NCBI GenBank assembly: GCA_039566865.1
Contig: CM076953.1
Span: 1,798,001-1,862,000, forward strand
Length of the DNA stretch: 64,000 bases
Reading direction: 5' to 3'
From: Aurelia coerulea
Lineage: Eukaryota; Cnidaria; Scyphozoa; Semaeostomeae; Ulmaridae
Positions 23,313 to 30,621 of this stretch are shown in pieces (positions within the stretch are counted from its first letter, which is position 1; every line of letters starts with the position of its first letter). The notes under the pieces were generated by a model that was given only the letters and a program-made list of their open reading frames with translations, did not search any database and was not told the origin of the DNA. Made by a program: the position numbers and the translations under genes.

Positions 23313-25604
23313 CGTTGATTGGTTGATCGAGAAACTAGTTTATATGGATTTCTTTCATCTTTAAGGTGGGTTTAGCAGTTGATGATATCAAGGCAGTTCA
23401 AGATAAAGCTGCCCTTAAGAGGATGGCTATGCAAGTAACTATTTTCAGAGATTTATTAGTTTATTTAAAATGTTGAGGAGCAAAGCAATTTTTCAAGCTG
23501 TTCAGTTCCTCAAGCTTGAAAAATCATATATGATGAAGCATGCATGTATCAGGCTGCTGGAACGTAATCTTGGTTGCTCGTAACTTGAACGTGTTTTGTT
23601 TGAAAGCTCGGGGTTTAACTATGTAAAACTTGGGTAACCTGAGCATACAAGTCAAATCTTCCAATAGGGCATAGGGAAACCCGCAAAACTTCCAATTTCA
23701 TGCATATTTGCCGATGATATCGTCCTATTCCGATCACATGACTGAAAATAAGGTTTTTGAGAAGACTTTTCGACTACGTTCACGAAAATAAAAATGGATA
23801 TTCGACCAATAAAGATACAGAGCTGATTTTACCACGAATCGATTCTACAGGCCCCACTCCATATTTGTTTTTCTGCATTTGGTTAAAATCTCATCAGGGA
23901 TTAGCGTTACATCGAATTTCATTCCTTCAAAAATTGGCCTATGTTCAAGAATTTTTCAGGAAAGCCACAAATAAGATATAGCTTTCAAAATTTCACATGT
24001 TACGTGAATTATGTCCAGGAATAACATGAAAATTTTCCCTTGTGTGATTTTCGAGAATCCTTGACGGATTAGAGCTATTTGCTACCAAGAGAGCTAATGG
24101 ACCTTCCTTCACCCGCAGCAGAATCCCAGTAATCGGCATTAAATCAGTCTCTTTCGCAGTAATAACCAGCGGATACATTTGCCAATAAGGTCACCTCAAA
24201 TTCAATTCATTTCTTCCATTTTATCATCGATAATTTCGATAAAATATGATAAGATTTCACAGCCTCTGCAGCAAACCGTGCAACTACCGTCGATTCAAAG
24301 TTTTCTTGTTGCAAACACCTTGGAAGGCTTGCATAAAGCAAAAGCTTTTGCAAGGCTGAGGTCACCCATATGACACAGCAAAATGATACCTTTGAGAATA
24401 AATTGCACACTCATGAAAGCATTCTATCATAGCAAAATAAAGAGAAAACAAAACGTTTCTCAAAAATTGCAAATCTCTTTGTCACATTGGGAAAGTACAT
24501 AATTTGTGTGAAGAAATTTCCCCTGCAATCTATTCTCAAAGGTGTACAATCTATTATCAAAGGTGAAATACTCGAAAGCCTTGAAATACTCAAACAATCC
24601 TCATTGTTAGAATTTAAACAAAATTACCCTAATATTTTCAATTTCAGGTTGATTTGGTGCTCGATGTCGAAAAGTTCATCCCAAGAAAATTCAGAAATCA
24701 CAAAATCTTCAGAAATAAGACGAGAGAAGTTATCCGTTTAAACAAGCAGAAAACATTGCGTGAATATCTTAAACCTCATCCTGCGAGCATCAGTGCTATT
24801 GAAGATGCAAAGAAAAGTTCTAAGGTATGACCTTCTGTATTTTGTCATTTGAAAATAGTTAGGGATCGTCCAAAGTGATAGGTTGCTTTTTTACTGAATT
24901 GTACCGAAACTAGCCTATATTTTATTTAGCTGCAGTTGCTTTTGTTAACACCTGAATTCGAAGCGATTAGCGACTGCAAACAAAGGAAATTCTCTCAACC
25001 AGTAATTCAACCAATAGTTCTTCCTGGGACACCCGGTAGTCGGATCTTAACTTCTTTTCTGTTCATGGAAAAGCCTGATATGATGCACAATTTTTTTAAC
25101 TTTAATTACCTGGAACTAGCTAAATAAAAGAATCAACTCTGGAATTTAAAGGGAGTGTAAATAATCTTGTCTATTAATAGAACAAAGACAAAAACAGCAT
25201 CGTTTCGTTTGAAATCTGAATCGGATATTATTAGAATTTGTTGCCCTTTGCAAATGCAAGCTTGCACATACCCTTCAACTTTATGGGTAGGGCTTGAATT
25301 ATTGTCAAGTTTATTTCTGAAAGGAGAGCTAAACGTCATTTGAGTACTATATTTCGAATTTCTTCCCTTCAACTTCGATAGTTTTAGCCTTTGAAGACGT
25401 TTGTAAAATATTTTGTTACAGGAAACGATAGATGTTGTAGAGGAGAACACAAAATCACTTTCAGAAAGCGTAGCTAGAATGCAGTTAGAAATGAAGACTA
25501 TAACATTTCAAGTTAATGGTATGGAATCAATGTTGAGAACGCTCCTTCAGCAGCAGAATTTACCAATAGACTATGTTGAACCAGTGAGAAAGAAAAGCCT
25601 GTGA
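343..25604 (+). CDS. TRPA-family ankyrin channel; no pore/S6 exon found
   Basis: TRPA proteins are tetrameric plasma-membrane cation channels gated by irritants or temperature. Exons inferred from reading frame and GT/AG sites: 343-555, 5590-5788, 7193-7285, 8112-8290, 9535-9693, 9923-10017 (weak), 11531-11602 (weak start), 12097-12280, 12783-12979, 13864-14259, 15417-15532, 17378-17619, 18703-19002, 19758-19891, 21089-21296, 23366-23434, 24648-24824, 25422-25604. All phases agree and the total, 3216 nt, gives 1071 residues. Exons 2-11 encode about 15 ankyrin repeats of the TPLHxAA type. Exon 13 carries S1 and S2, exon 14 S3, and exon 15 S4-S5 ending FYILLNTQ. Exon 16 begins VGLAVDDIKAVQ, the conserved segment that follows S6. 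The pore helix and S6 that should lie between are absent. The last exon is heptad-rich. The start may be 343 or 370. TRPA identity is sure; whether the channel conducts is not. Confidence 0.88.
880..1350 (-). mobile_element. tRNA-like SINE copy split by an inverted-repeat element
   Basis: The flanks (about 880-985 and 1270-1350) resemble the reverse-oriented SINE at 17862-18065: both have the CTTGTCATGACxCTCxAGTG block and a stretch where 'cactgcaccacaac' reads as 'gttgtggtgcagtg' on the minus strand. An inverted-repeat element at 989-1251, with ends CCTTTTGTAC and GTACAAAAGG, sits inside and explains why the copy is longer. It lies in the first TRPA intron. Confidence 0.5.
1510..1675. mobile_element. 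Short hAT-like MITE with near-perfect 8-bp target duplication
   Basis: The ends are CAGGGACGTAGGAAGC and the near-complement ending CCTATGTCTCTG. The flanks are CATGTACT (1502-1509) and CATGCACT (1676-1683), an 8-bp duplication with one mismatch. CAG ends and 8-bp duplications suit hAT elements. The inside has G-runs and C-runs and no coding capacity. A related, truncated copy lies at about 62081-62225. Confidence 0.65.
2358..2865 (+). repeat. Dispersed repeat, copy 1 of a closely matching pair
   Basis: The sequence from CGCACGCGCAAAGTG onward matches 31370-31845 nearly base for base, in the same orientation, for about 470 bp. It differs by scattered substitutions and a short insertion near 2535. 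Two acidic reading-frame fragments are kept in both copies, one of them containing EEETAEYSPVKTKTS, but no intact protein and no terminal repeats are seen. It may be a fragment of a larger element. One copy is in a TRPA intron, the other in an OGA intron. Confidence 0.75.
3169..3781. mobile_element. Inverted-repeat element with GGGTGAGTCA ends
   Basis: The left end, GGGTGAGTCAAAAAGGCCCT, is complemented by the right end, AGGGCCTTTTTATTGACTCACCC. Sub-terminal stretches also pair, for example CTGGCTGAAATTGG near 3290 with its diverged complement near 3650. Long reading frames on both strands inside it look like by-products of the palindrome. A TA follows the right end; the left edge is blurred. 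Confidence 0.65.
4890..5450 (+). repeat. Repeat shared with the RecQ-like pseudogene region
   Basis: Blocks here recur at 54150-54800: one around ACCAATCAGAxTGCGAGATTTG (5029-5050 and about 54172-54195) and one around CACTGTTTCATTATGAGTC (about 5380 and 54745). An ATG at 4944 in the context AAGATGGCGC opens a 92-codon frame with no recognisable domain. I read this as a decayed copy of the element that also left the RecQ-like fragment. Confidence 0.4.
6406..6930. mobile_element. 9-bp-duplication MITE family, copy A
   Basis: The element begins AGCGTAGGTTCCAAATC and ends GATTTGGAACCTATGCT. Inverted repetition extends through most of its 525 bp. It is flanked by an exact 9-bp duplication, CCCGGACAC, at 6397-6405 and 6931-6939. 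It has no coding capacity. It lies in the TRPA intron between 5789 and 7192. A 9-bp duplication points to a Mutator-like (MULE) transposase as the trans-acting source. Confidence 0.9.
7718..8046. mobile_element. Inverted-repeat element, copy 1 (second copy in OGA)
   Basis: The ends AAAGGGGAAGGGTCACGT and ACATGACCCAGTCCCTTT are imperfect complements. The interior, including TTGTGGATTCACCCCATCCA, recurs at 42108-42404. It ends 65 bp before the TRPA exon that starts at 8112. No clear target duplication was found. Confidence 0.65.
8300..8728. mobile_element. 8-bp-duplication MITE, copy 1, beside a splice donor
   Basis: The ends are CCCAGGGGGGGTACTCCC and GAGTACCCCCCCTGGG. An exact 8-bp duplication, TAATTTAC, flanks the element at 8292-8299 and 8729-8736. 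The left duplication is part of the splice donor of the exon ending at 8290, so insertion fell 9 bp into the intron and kept the donor. The inside repeats an ACCCCAAATATT motif several times. It belongs to the same family as 21477-21923; 8-bp duplications are typical of hAT-like elements. Confidence 0.88.
10058..11540. mobile_element. Large hAT-like element abutting an ankyrin exon
   Basis: The left end, AGTGGCGGACTGGC, is the exact complement of the right end, GCCAGTCCGCCACT. The roughly 1.48 kb between them is non-coding and contains a nested element at 10399-10814. No target duplication is visible: ATAAAATC on the left, ACTGCCCT on the right. The right end runs straight into codons for TALHRAAAMNRE of the TRPA ankyrin domain, so the insertion hit at or next to an exon edge. 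Confidence 0.75.
10399..10814. mobile_element. Nested hAT-like MITE with exact 8-bp duplication
   Basis: The ends are CAGCGGCGTGGCC and GGCCACGCCACTG. The flanking duplication is ACTGATGG at 10391-10398 and 10815-10822, an exact match. It sits inside the larger element at 10058-11540, so it inserted later. The pattern CAGxGGCG with 8-bp duplication is typical of hAT MITEs. Confidence 0.85.
13300..13474. mobile_element. Small TA-site MITE with CAGTGGAACCTCC ends
   Basis: This 175-bp element begins CAGTGGAACCTCCATTAACG and ends with the near-complement GTTATATGGAGGTTCCACTG, flanked by TA on both sides. Several ACACCTC/CGGACA motifs repeat inside. Ends of this form with TA duplications are known from pogo/Tigger-type elements of the Tc1/mariner superfamily. 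Confidence 0.8.
13506..13756. mobile_element. TTAA-site MITE, copy 1
   Basis: The ends AGAGCTATTGTCACCCAGGG and CCCTGGGTGACAATGGCTCT are flanked by TTAA at 13502-13505 and 13757-13760. A second copy is at 53115-53351. TTAA targeting suits piggyBac-like or Kolobok-like transposases. It lies 104 bp before the ankyrin exon at 13864. Confidence 0.82.
14890..15395. mobile_element. TA-site inverted-repeat element near an exon (ATAAGAACC type)
   Basis: The right end, TATACGCAGGTTTTACTG, followed by TA, matches the complement of the degenerate left end at 14890. TATAAGAACC-like motifs are scattered inside. The element and its TA end 19 bp before the exon at 15417, so only a short native pyrimidine tract remains there. 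It resembles 20925-21069. Confidence 0.65.
15560..16154. mobile_element. TA-site inverted-repeat element with CAGGGTGTCCC ends
   Basis: The left end, CAGGGTGTCCCAAAAAAATT, and right end, AATTTTTTGGGACACCCTG, are complements, with pairing for some 230 bp on each arm. TA flanks both ends (15558-15559, 16155-16156). Reading frames inside are by-products of the palindrome. It starts 27 bp after the exon ending at 15532. The same end type appears at 22023 and 62432. Confidence 0.85.
16557..17310. mobile_element. Inverted-repeat element, right end missing
   Basis: The left end, CCGGGTGCGCCAAAATAAAC, resembles the GGGTGTCCC group. Long inverted arms pair around a centre near 16930: for example GTTTTCGAAAACACTGAAAAC near 16705 (split as written) pairs with CAGTGTTTTCGAAAACGA near 17205. 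The expected right terminus is not found, so the element is truncated or diverged just before the TRPA exon at 17378. Confidence 0.6.
17862..18065 (-). mobile_element. tRNA-derived SINE copy
   Basis: Read on the minus strand, this has an A-box-like GGCACAGTGGTG, then TTTGCAGCC and a B-box-like GGGTTCGATAC, and ends in a conserved non-tRNA body with AGCGCTTGGCGCT. Related pieces occur at 880-1350, 32285-32350 and 50600-50667. The internal promoter layout is that of a SINE; no complete tRNA cloverleaf can be drawn. Confidence 0.6.
18176..18665. mobile_element. 9-bp-duplication MITE family, copy B
   Basis: The element begins AGCATAGGTTCCAAATC and ends AGGAACCTATGCT. The exact 9-bp duplication ACAAATCCC lies at 18167-18175 and 18666-18674. 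The left arm is shorter than in copies A and C. The right duplication is 28 bp before the TRPA exon at 18703. Confidence 0.9.
19115..19260 (-). mobile_element. tRNA-derived SINE, copy 1 of a second family
   Basis: Read on the minus strand it contains GACCCCGGGTTCGATCCC, a strong RNA polymerase III B box, followed by AGGCAGGGGCAC and TGGTAGCCCACTCATGA. The same order occurs on the plus strand at 33998-34112. No acceptor-stem pairing fits a functional tRNA. It lies in a TRPA intron. Confidence 0.65.
19409..19590. repeat. Palindromic element with a perfect 46-bp core
   Basis: The outer arms, TTGCCAATTATGTCTAGATT and its near-complement ending CTAGACAAAATTGGCAA, enclose a perfect spacer-free palindrome at 19479-19524 (CTCCACTCAAAATAAAAAAG on the left half). 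Such a structure could extrude as a cruciform or form a hairpin in RNA. It is probably a folded-back MITE. Confidence 0.8.
19951..20007 (+). repeat. CAT-type trinucleotide microsatellite
   Basis: Interrupted runs of TCA/CAT trinucleotides lie just inside the intron after the exon ending at 19891. In one frame they read as a histidine run that follows directly from the S3 exon, but a good donor at 19892 makes this intronic. Confidence 0.85.
20034..20448. mobile_element. TA-site inverted-repeat element, AAATAAGAAACC type
   Basis: The ends are CAGTAAGTACCCGCAAATAAG and, as complement, CTTATTTGCAGGTACCCGCTG, flanked by TA at 20032-20033 and 20449-20450. The ATAAGAAAC motif recurs internally. It is related in style to 20925-21069 and 27346-27748. 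Confidence 0.78.
20580..20690. repeat. Possible SINE fragment
   Basis: The GGATTCGAACCACCAACC segment near 20637 resembles a reversed B box of an RNA polymerase III promoter. No A box or second copy was found, so the assignment is weak. Confidence 0.3.
20925..21069. mobile_element. Small TA-site MITE just before the S4-S5 exon
   Basis: The left end, CAGTAAAACCCCGCGTATAAG, and right end, TTATAAGCGGCTTTTTACTG, are imperfect complements flanked by TA. The right TA is at 21070-21071, which leaves only 17 bp of intron before the TRPA exon at 21089. The branch point of that intron may therefore lie inside the transposon. Confidence 0.78.
21477..21923. mobile_element. 8-bp-duplication MITE, copy 2
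   Basis: The ends CCCAGGGGGGGTACTC and GAGTACCCCCCCTGGG are the same as in 8300-8728. The exact 8-bp duplication ATTTAATC lies at 21469-21476 and 21924-21931. Inside, TTTTTTTGGGTC-like motifs repeat in place of the ACCCCAAATATT motif of copy 1. It lies in the intron that should contain the TRPA pore exon. Confidence 0.88.
22023..23015. mobile_element. Long TA-site inverted-repeat element in the pore-exon gap
   Basis: The left end, CCGGGTGTCCCAAAAAAAAC, and right end, GTTTTTTTTGGGACACCCGG, are complements flanked by TA. Pairing continues for about 300 bp on each arm, for example GAACCTCCAAACCAGAG near 22205 with CTCTGGTTTGGAGAT near 22820. The centre has no transposase. Together with 21477-21923 it takes up most of the 2-kb intron between S5 and the post-S6 exon. 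Confidence 0.88.
23276..23327 (+). repeat. GATT tetranucleotide microsatellite
   Basis: About ten near-perfect GATT units, degenerating into GGTTCGTTGATTGGTTGAT, end roughly 40 bp before the TRPA exon at 23366. Confidence 0.9.
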
Positions 25605-25675
25605 TTCATGAGTAGCTTTCAAAAAGAAGTTTGTGGTGTAATACAGTAGTACTGTGTTTAGTGTCATTATTGATG

Positions 25676-26199
25676 AGCATAGGTTCCAAATCTTTAAAAA
25701 GGCTGGTGTAAATTTGAGTGACCTATTTCTTTGAACTGAATGACTTCAAAGAAACTTTAGCTATTTCTCTATAATTCTGCCATTGGATTTTTCTGAAATC
25801 TTTAATATTTTCAGAATTAGAGTGTTTTTCTTCTTTTTCAAGAATTCAAGAAAAATTAAAAAAAAACTTGAAACCATCGTAATTTCTAAACCGTGTGACG
25901 CAACATGAAGTAATTTCGAAGAGAACTATGGTTTATGGATGCCTATAATATGATATCAAGCAAAAGTCTGTCACTCATCTGGTTTATGATTTAGAAATTT
26001 GATGACGTCACATCCTAAAATGAGCTGAAATGGAAATTACGCTCTAATTTTGAGAAATAGTCAAAATTTCTCGAAAGTCCAACGGTACAATTACAGATAA
26101 ATATCTAAAGTTGCTCTTAAACAATTCAATCAGAAGAAATAGGTCATTGAATTTTACACCCACCTTTTTACGCCGAGTTAAAGATTTGGAACCTATGCT
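25676..26199. mobile_element. 9-bp-duplication MITE family, copy C
   Basis: The element begins AGCATAGGTTCCAAATC and ends GATTTGGAACCTATGCT. The exact 9-bp duplication TTATTGATG lies at 25667-25675 and 26200-26208. It begins 72 bp after the TRPA stop codon, so it probably falls in the 3' UTR and would be transcribed as a long hairpin. Confidence 0.9.
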
Positions 26200-27345
26200 T
26201 TATTGATGACGATGTTGAGCAGAAGCAATGGGTCACCAAAATATTTATGGATTGAAAGAACTGCCCTGTACAGCACTGTGTAGTATGTTTTGAATTATTT
26301 GGCCAAATGTGTATCGGGGAAGTAGCTTCTGAAGCTGGACGAGGTCTGCAGTGAACTTCTGGTAATCTAAATTTTCTGTCAACTATTCTTCACTAATTTT
26401 GCTAGAATAGCATTGCACTTTCGCAGAACTGACAGAAAAATCGCACAACTTCAAATAGGAAACTTTGACAGGCCCACAGAACCCAAGAGCCTGAAAGATT
26501 CTTCAGCAAATTTTTTTATTTGTCGTGGCCTGAAAGTAGGGGTCGTAGTGAATAGCAGAAACCATAAAACCACCAACATTTTTCAGAAAAACCGCCTCTA
26601 AATTCAGCTAAAAGCATCATGACAACTTGCCATGCTTTGCATACGTAAGATGGGTTCCATGTCGCAGACCACTGCCTTGTTATCATTGTTGTGACCCCAA
26701 AAATTGAAACAAATTCCAATGCCTTCAATCTGCTGGTGAAAGTGAAAAGTTGTGGAATTATCACCAAAATTATGTCAAAGTTGAAGTTCTTTCATAGCTG
26801 TGTCTTAGATTTAGTAACAATTTGCCATCTTGAATCAACCCTGTACAAATTTAGGTCAAGTACCCCCTCCCCCAGGACTAAACTCAAGGAAAGTGTTCTA
26901 GAAAATATTCAATTTTGTAAATATTTTGTCTCTATTTCTTCTCAAAGCTAGTTTAATCTCCATGGATGATAAATTTTGAGTGTCTTTGTAAGAAGAGGAA
27001 CACTTTCTTTCAAAGAAATGTTCTTTTTCATATTTAGAAGATTTTGTAACAATTAATTATATGTAGACTAGTAATATATTGGCCACATTTTTAACTTAGC
27101 AGTAACACTTTTTAGTATTTATCATATCAGCACTTTGTAAAATATACTAATATATTTAGTTGTGAAAATCTTAATAGTTATAGTTTGACTATGGTAGAGA
27201 AGAGTCATAGTTATTATCAGAGTGTAGAAGCATTATTAGAACAAGGGGTAATTATTTAAAGGTTAGTTAAACTACCATTATTTGTGTTTATTTTAGCATT
27301 TTTTATTAAAGATAACTTAACAATGCTTACAAAGTATATGAGATA

Positions 27346-27748
27346 CACGTATTTTTTATAAGAAACCGCTTATAAAAAACAGTAGACTCAATTCTTCAAA
27401 AGTTAAGAAACAACGCTAGTTCAGTTCAGTTTAATTTTAACCCTACCTGAAATTAAAAAGCTAAGAAACTTTTTTAATTTGCTGTTTTAATTTTCCTATC
27501 TCACAAAAGTTTTGACACTGTACAGTTATAGCAACTGTTTGGACATTATTTTGAGTGCGAACTGTGTTATTTACTTGTTTTTAAATCTTACTAAGTAATT
27601 TTGGAGCCCTTTAGACAAAACAAAATTAACCCTTTACTTCCGGCATTAAAAATATAAACGTAAGAAACTTTTGGTAGCAAAATGGTCCAAAAATTTAAAA
27701 AAAACTCCCTATTATTCCCGGACCTTAGTTTCTTATAAAAAATACGTG
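27346..27748. mobile_element. TA-site inverted-repeat element with CACGTATTTTTTATAAG ends
   Basis: The left end, CACGTATTTTTTATAAG, and right end, CTTATAAAAAATACGTG, are perfect complements flanked by TA at 27344-27345 and 27749-27750. The interior is AT-rich and non-coding. It lies between the convergent TRPA and ZNHIT2 genes. Confidence 0.82.
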
Positions 27749-27944
27749 TAGTATATTACTTATAATGTAGTGATAATGATTTACTAACAGATGTGTTATC
27801 TAACTGAGAGATTCACTTTTGTATAAAAGAAAGAAGCTAAATTATCTCCTTCCTTGTTGTCTTTGGGCATACTGATTTATCTAGACATTTCAGAAAAAAA
27901 GAGCAATGATGAAATTGTTTTAAAAAGGAGCTCTTGGAACAAAT

Positions 27945-29728
27945 TTAAAGCTCCTCAATGAGTTTTGATTTTCTAGTATCTCTTAACTTATCAATATGAT
28001 TTTCAATCAATTCCTTTTGCTTCTTGACATCTTTCCAATATTCTGAAAGTTTACTCCTTGTTGCCATTACTAAACTCTGTTGTTCTGCAATCTTTGTCTG
28101 ATTTTCTTGCAGCCAGCAGGCCATAAAGTGAAGCTTTTTTGTGATCTGAAAATATTTCTTCTTTTTTTGCTTGAGTTCTTTGATCTTTGACTTTTGTTTT
28201 TCAATTTCTTTGATACCACTCAAGAATAGTTCATGAAGATGAGAAATGCATAATGTTGATGGAATTTCTTTTTCAATTGCTTCCACTCCTCCCATTGAGA
28301 TAATTAAATAAAGATCATTTAGAGAAGTTTCCACTGGATCAATGGCCTCACTCAATGATACATTTTCTTTGATTCGGGTAACAAATGCACTCAAACATGA
28401 ATCCACATCTTCATAAAAACAATTTTTCTCTAACACCGGTGAAATCTCCAAAATTGCACTCAGTACTTCATCTAATGATTCAAGTAGTTCTCCGTTGTAT
28501 AATCTGTATACAAACACATATACCGCAATCACTTCTGAGATGTTGTAAGGTATTGAGGGGCTTGGTGACTTTCCTGGGAGGAGTTCATGGATGGGTTTCA
28601 GGTCATCAATTAGTTTTGGTATTTCAGTATCGGAATCTTGTCCATCAGGGTCAGGATTTATCTCTGAGACTTTTTCAAATCTGAAGAAGAAAAGCATGAT
28701 TTAATTTGTAAGATCTTTTTTTAAATTCTGTTGAGAATTCCAACTTATAATTGCAATCAAAATCTTTAGAAACATTTTGCAATGTTTCAATTTAATTTAA
28801 GGCATGTAATGAAGATATTTTCACATTGACAAAACAATCATAGGAAATTAATGGGTGACATTTTTACAACTACTATTCTATCAAAACAAGGTCTGGCGCT
28901 TGTGGGAGTTTTTTGCTATACATTTTCTTCTTACAATATACATATTTGCATGAGAAACTCCTATCCAGAGGTTCCCTTTCATTTTACCCCTGTCATTTTG
29001 CATTGCAAGGATTAGAACACTGCATAGTGGAATTAAGGAACCTCTGGGTTGGAAAGTAACATAGTCTATGATCGAAAGAACTAGTTTCTTCAGTGATATC
29101 CTCACAGTCAGTAGTACTGCTTAAATTTCTTCATTTTTGTGGTGATCTGAGAGTTGAGTCTCTTATGAATGGTTTCTTGTGAAAAAAAAGCAGTATCATG
29201 TATTCAAACTCACTTTTTCCTGTGTAGCTCTATCCACCACGGTGTACAAAGCTCAGCAATCTCAACTTCCCCATCTTTGATAGAACTTTCAAAAATTCTC
29301 CTTTCTTTTGGGGTGAGCTTCTCCCAAATTTCCTCAGCCTCAGCACTTTCTAGATCTAAACCCTTCATCCTATTTTCTAAACTTTCGTTGATTCCACCAT
29401 CATCTGCATCTGCTCTCAATTCTTCATCGCGTTTCAGAAGATCCATAGTTTGTCTTCTGACATTATCTGAAGATTTCATTGTTTTTAATTCAGCCATCAC
29501 ATTTTCTTTGTAAAAATTTTCAGAGCAATCATTGTGCTCCGTGCTCTTGTAACAACTTAAGCCGCAGTACCCTGATCCACATTTAGGGCAAGTGTACTTC
29601 GATTTCTCTAATTTGCAAAATTTACACTTTCTCTCAGATGTTTTCAGGAGATCTTCTTCATTTTCTGCCATGGCTGTTATCGCAATTTCTTTTGCTGGAT
29701 CGTTGATGATGCGTTTTGCTTCCGCCAT
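27945..29728 (-). CDS. ZNHIT2: ZNHIT2-like zinc finger HIT-domain protein
   Basis: In other animals ZNHIT2 is a cofactor of the R2TP/RUVBL chaperone system and helps assemble the U5 snRNP through PRPF8. There are two exons, 29728-29214 and 28680-27945, with a GTGAGT donor and a pyrimidine-rich acceptor, giving 416 residues; the human protein has 403. Residues 35-68 form the HIT finger: CKFC, CPKC, CGLSC, then H65 and C68. The rest is a mostly helical, charged region ending in a lysine-rich coiled coil around 320-416. The start at 29728 (AAAATGGCGG context) is preferred over an in-frame ATG 18 codons upstream because it has the better context. The human gene, as I recall, lacks this intron. 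It is head to head with OGA. The weakly conserved C-terminal half was assigned by position and length only. Confidence 0.88.
28970..29060. repeat. Short inverted repeat in the ZNHIT2 intron, shared with 45.4 kb
   Basis: CCAGAGGTTCC and GGAACCTCTGG bracket about 50 bp that includes TTTGCATTGCAAGGATTAG. A similar block, with CAGAGGTTCCCCCTCATT and TTGCATTGCAATGATAAGG, is at 45436-45510, so this is a dispersed family. Confidence 0.55.
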
Positions 29729-30405
29729 TTTGAGACAACATGCTTTTTCGAGGTCAAAGTGAGGTTTCAAGGAAATGTACATAGGGAAATCAAACCGAAT
29801 GTGTACTTCAGGAAATTTAAGTACAGGAAAATGCTGGGGAATTCTAAATCTGAAAGTTTAAACTGAGAAAATCCGGGAAATGTATCCATTCATTTATTTA
29901 TTAGAAGCTGAGGAATCGACTCAGTATTGAGGATTTTAAAAGAATCAGATTTTAATGCTGAAATTTTCTGCTTATAAGAATTTCTGCACCCCCAAGAAAA
30001 TTGTTAATGTACCCCCAAGAAGAAGCAAACATTGTTATGTTAGGTGTTAGCCTTTAGGTGAAGAGAAAACCTTTACATTCAGTCTTTTCCTGGAAGATGT
30101 TGCCAAGGTTTTAATGTTAGTTTGTTTTCCTAGAGTGCTGGAGAGGGGCTAGAGATCGCATTTTGAAGAAAACAAAACTTAGTTTCTGAGATCTTGAACA
30201 ATGAATAAAAAAGGTCCAAAATTTTTCATGAAACTGAATCTTGTTGGACTACTTTGCCCTTCAAGTTCATGATATCTTTAATTTGAATGATGATCCGTCT
30301 CGTTCTGCAAAGATGTTAGAATTTTTTAGAAACAAGAAACCTCACATGAAACGCCTTGCAGTCTGATTTTGGCCACCCTGTTTGCTTTTCTTCTACCACC
30401 TGCAG
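29729..30405. promoter_or_regulatory. Shared 5' region between divergent ZNHIT2 and OGA
   Basis: ZNHIT2 starts at 29728 on the minus strand, and the first OGA exon begins at or after 30406 on the plus strand. The stretch is AT-rich with no convincing TATA box or repeat. The layout suggests a bidirectional or closely paired promoter for two housekeeping genes; this is inferred from position only. Confidence 0.45.
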
Positions 30406-30621
30406 GTCAAAGAGGCTGGGACCAAGCGCAAAGAGATCTGGATCGAGCGCAAAAACCGGTTTTACCAGTTTCAATACTTGTTTTTAGCGACGATCAGAAA
30501 ATCTGACGAAGGCGAAGAAGAGGAGGAAGGTTGTGCTGAGAAAGTTATCAAGCTGTCGACCCCAAAATCGTCGCGCTTCTCGCGGTGTTTCCCGTGCATT
30601 TCTAAGAAAAAGCAACCTAAG

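Larger units (their letters stand above)
25605..27944. other. 3' flank of TRPA and 3' flank of ZNHIT2 (convergent genes)
   Basis: No gene is seen between the two stop codons. The stretch holds the MITE at 25676-26199, the inverted-repeat element at 27346-27748 and otherwise AT-rich sequence. Both genes must end their transcripts here. Candidate poly(A) hexamers are too many and too weak in this composition to choose one. Confidence 0.5.
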
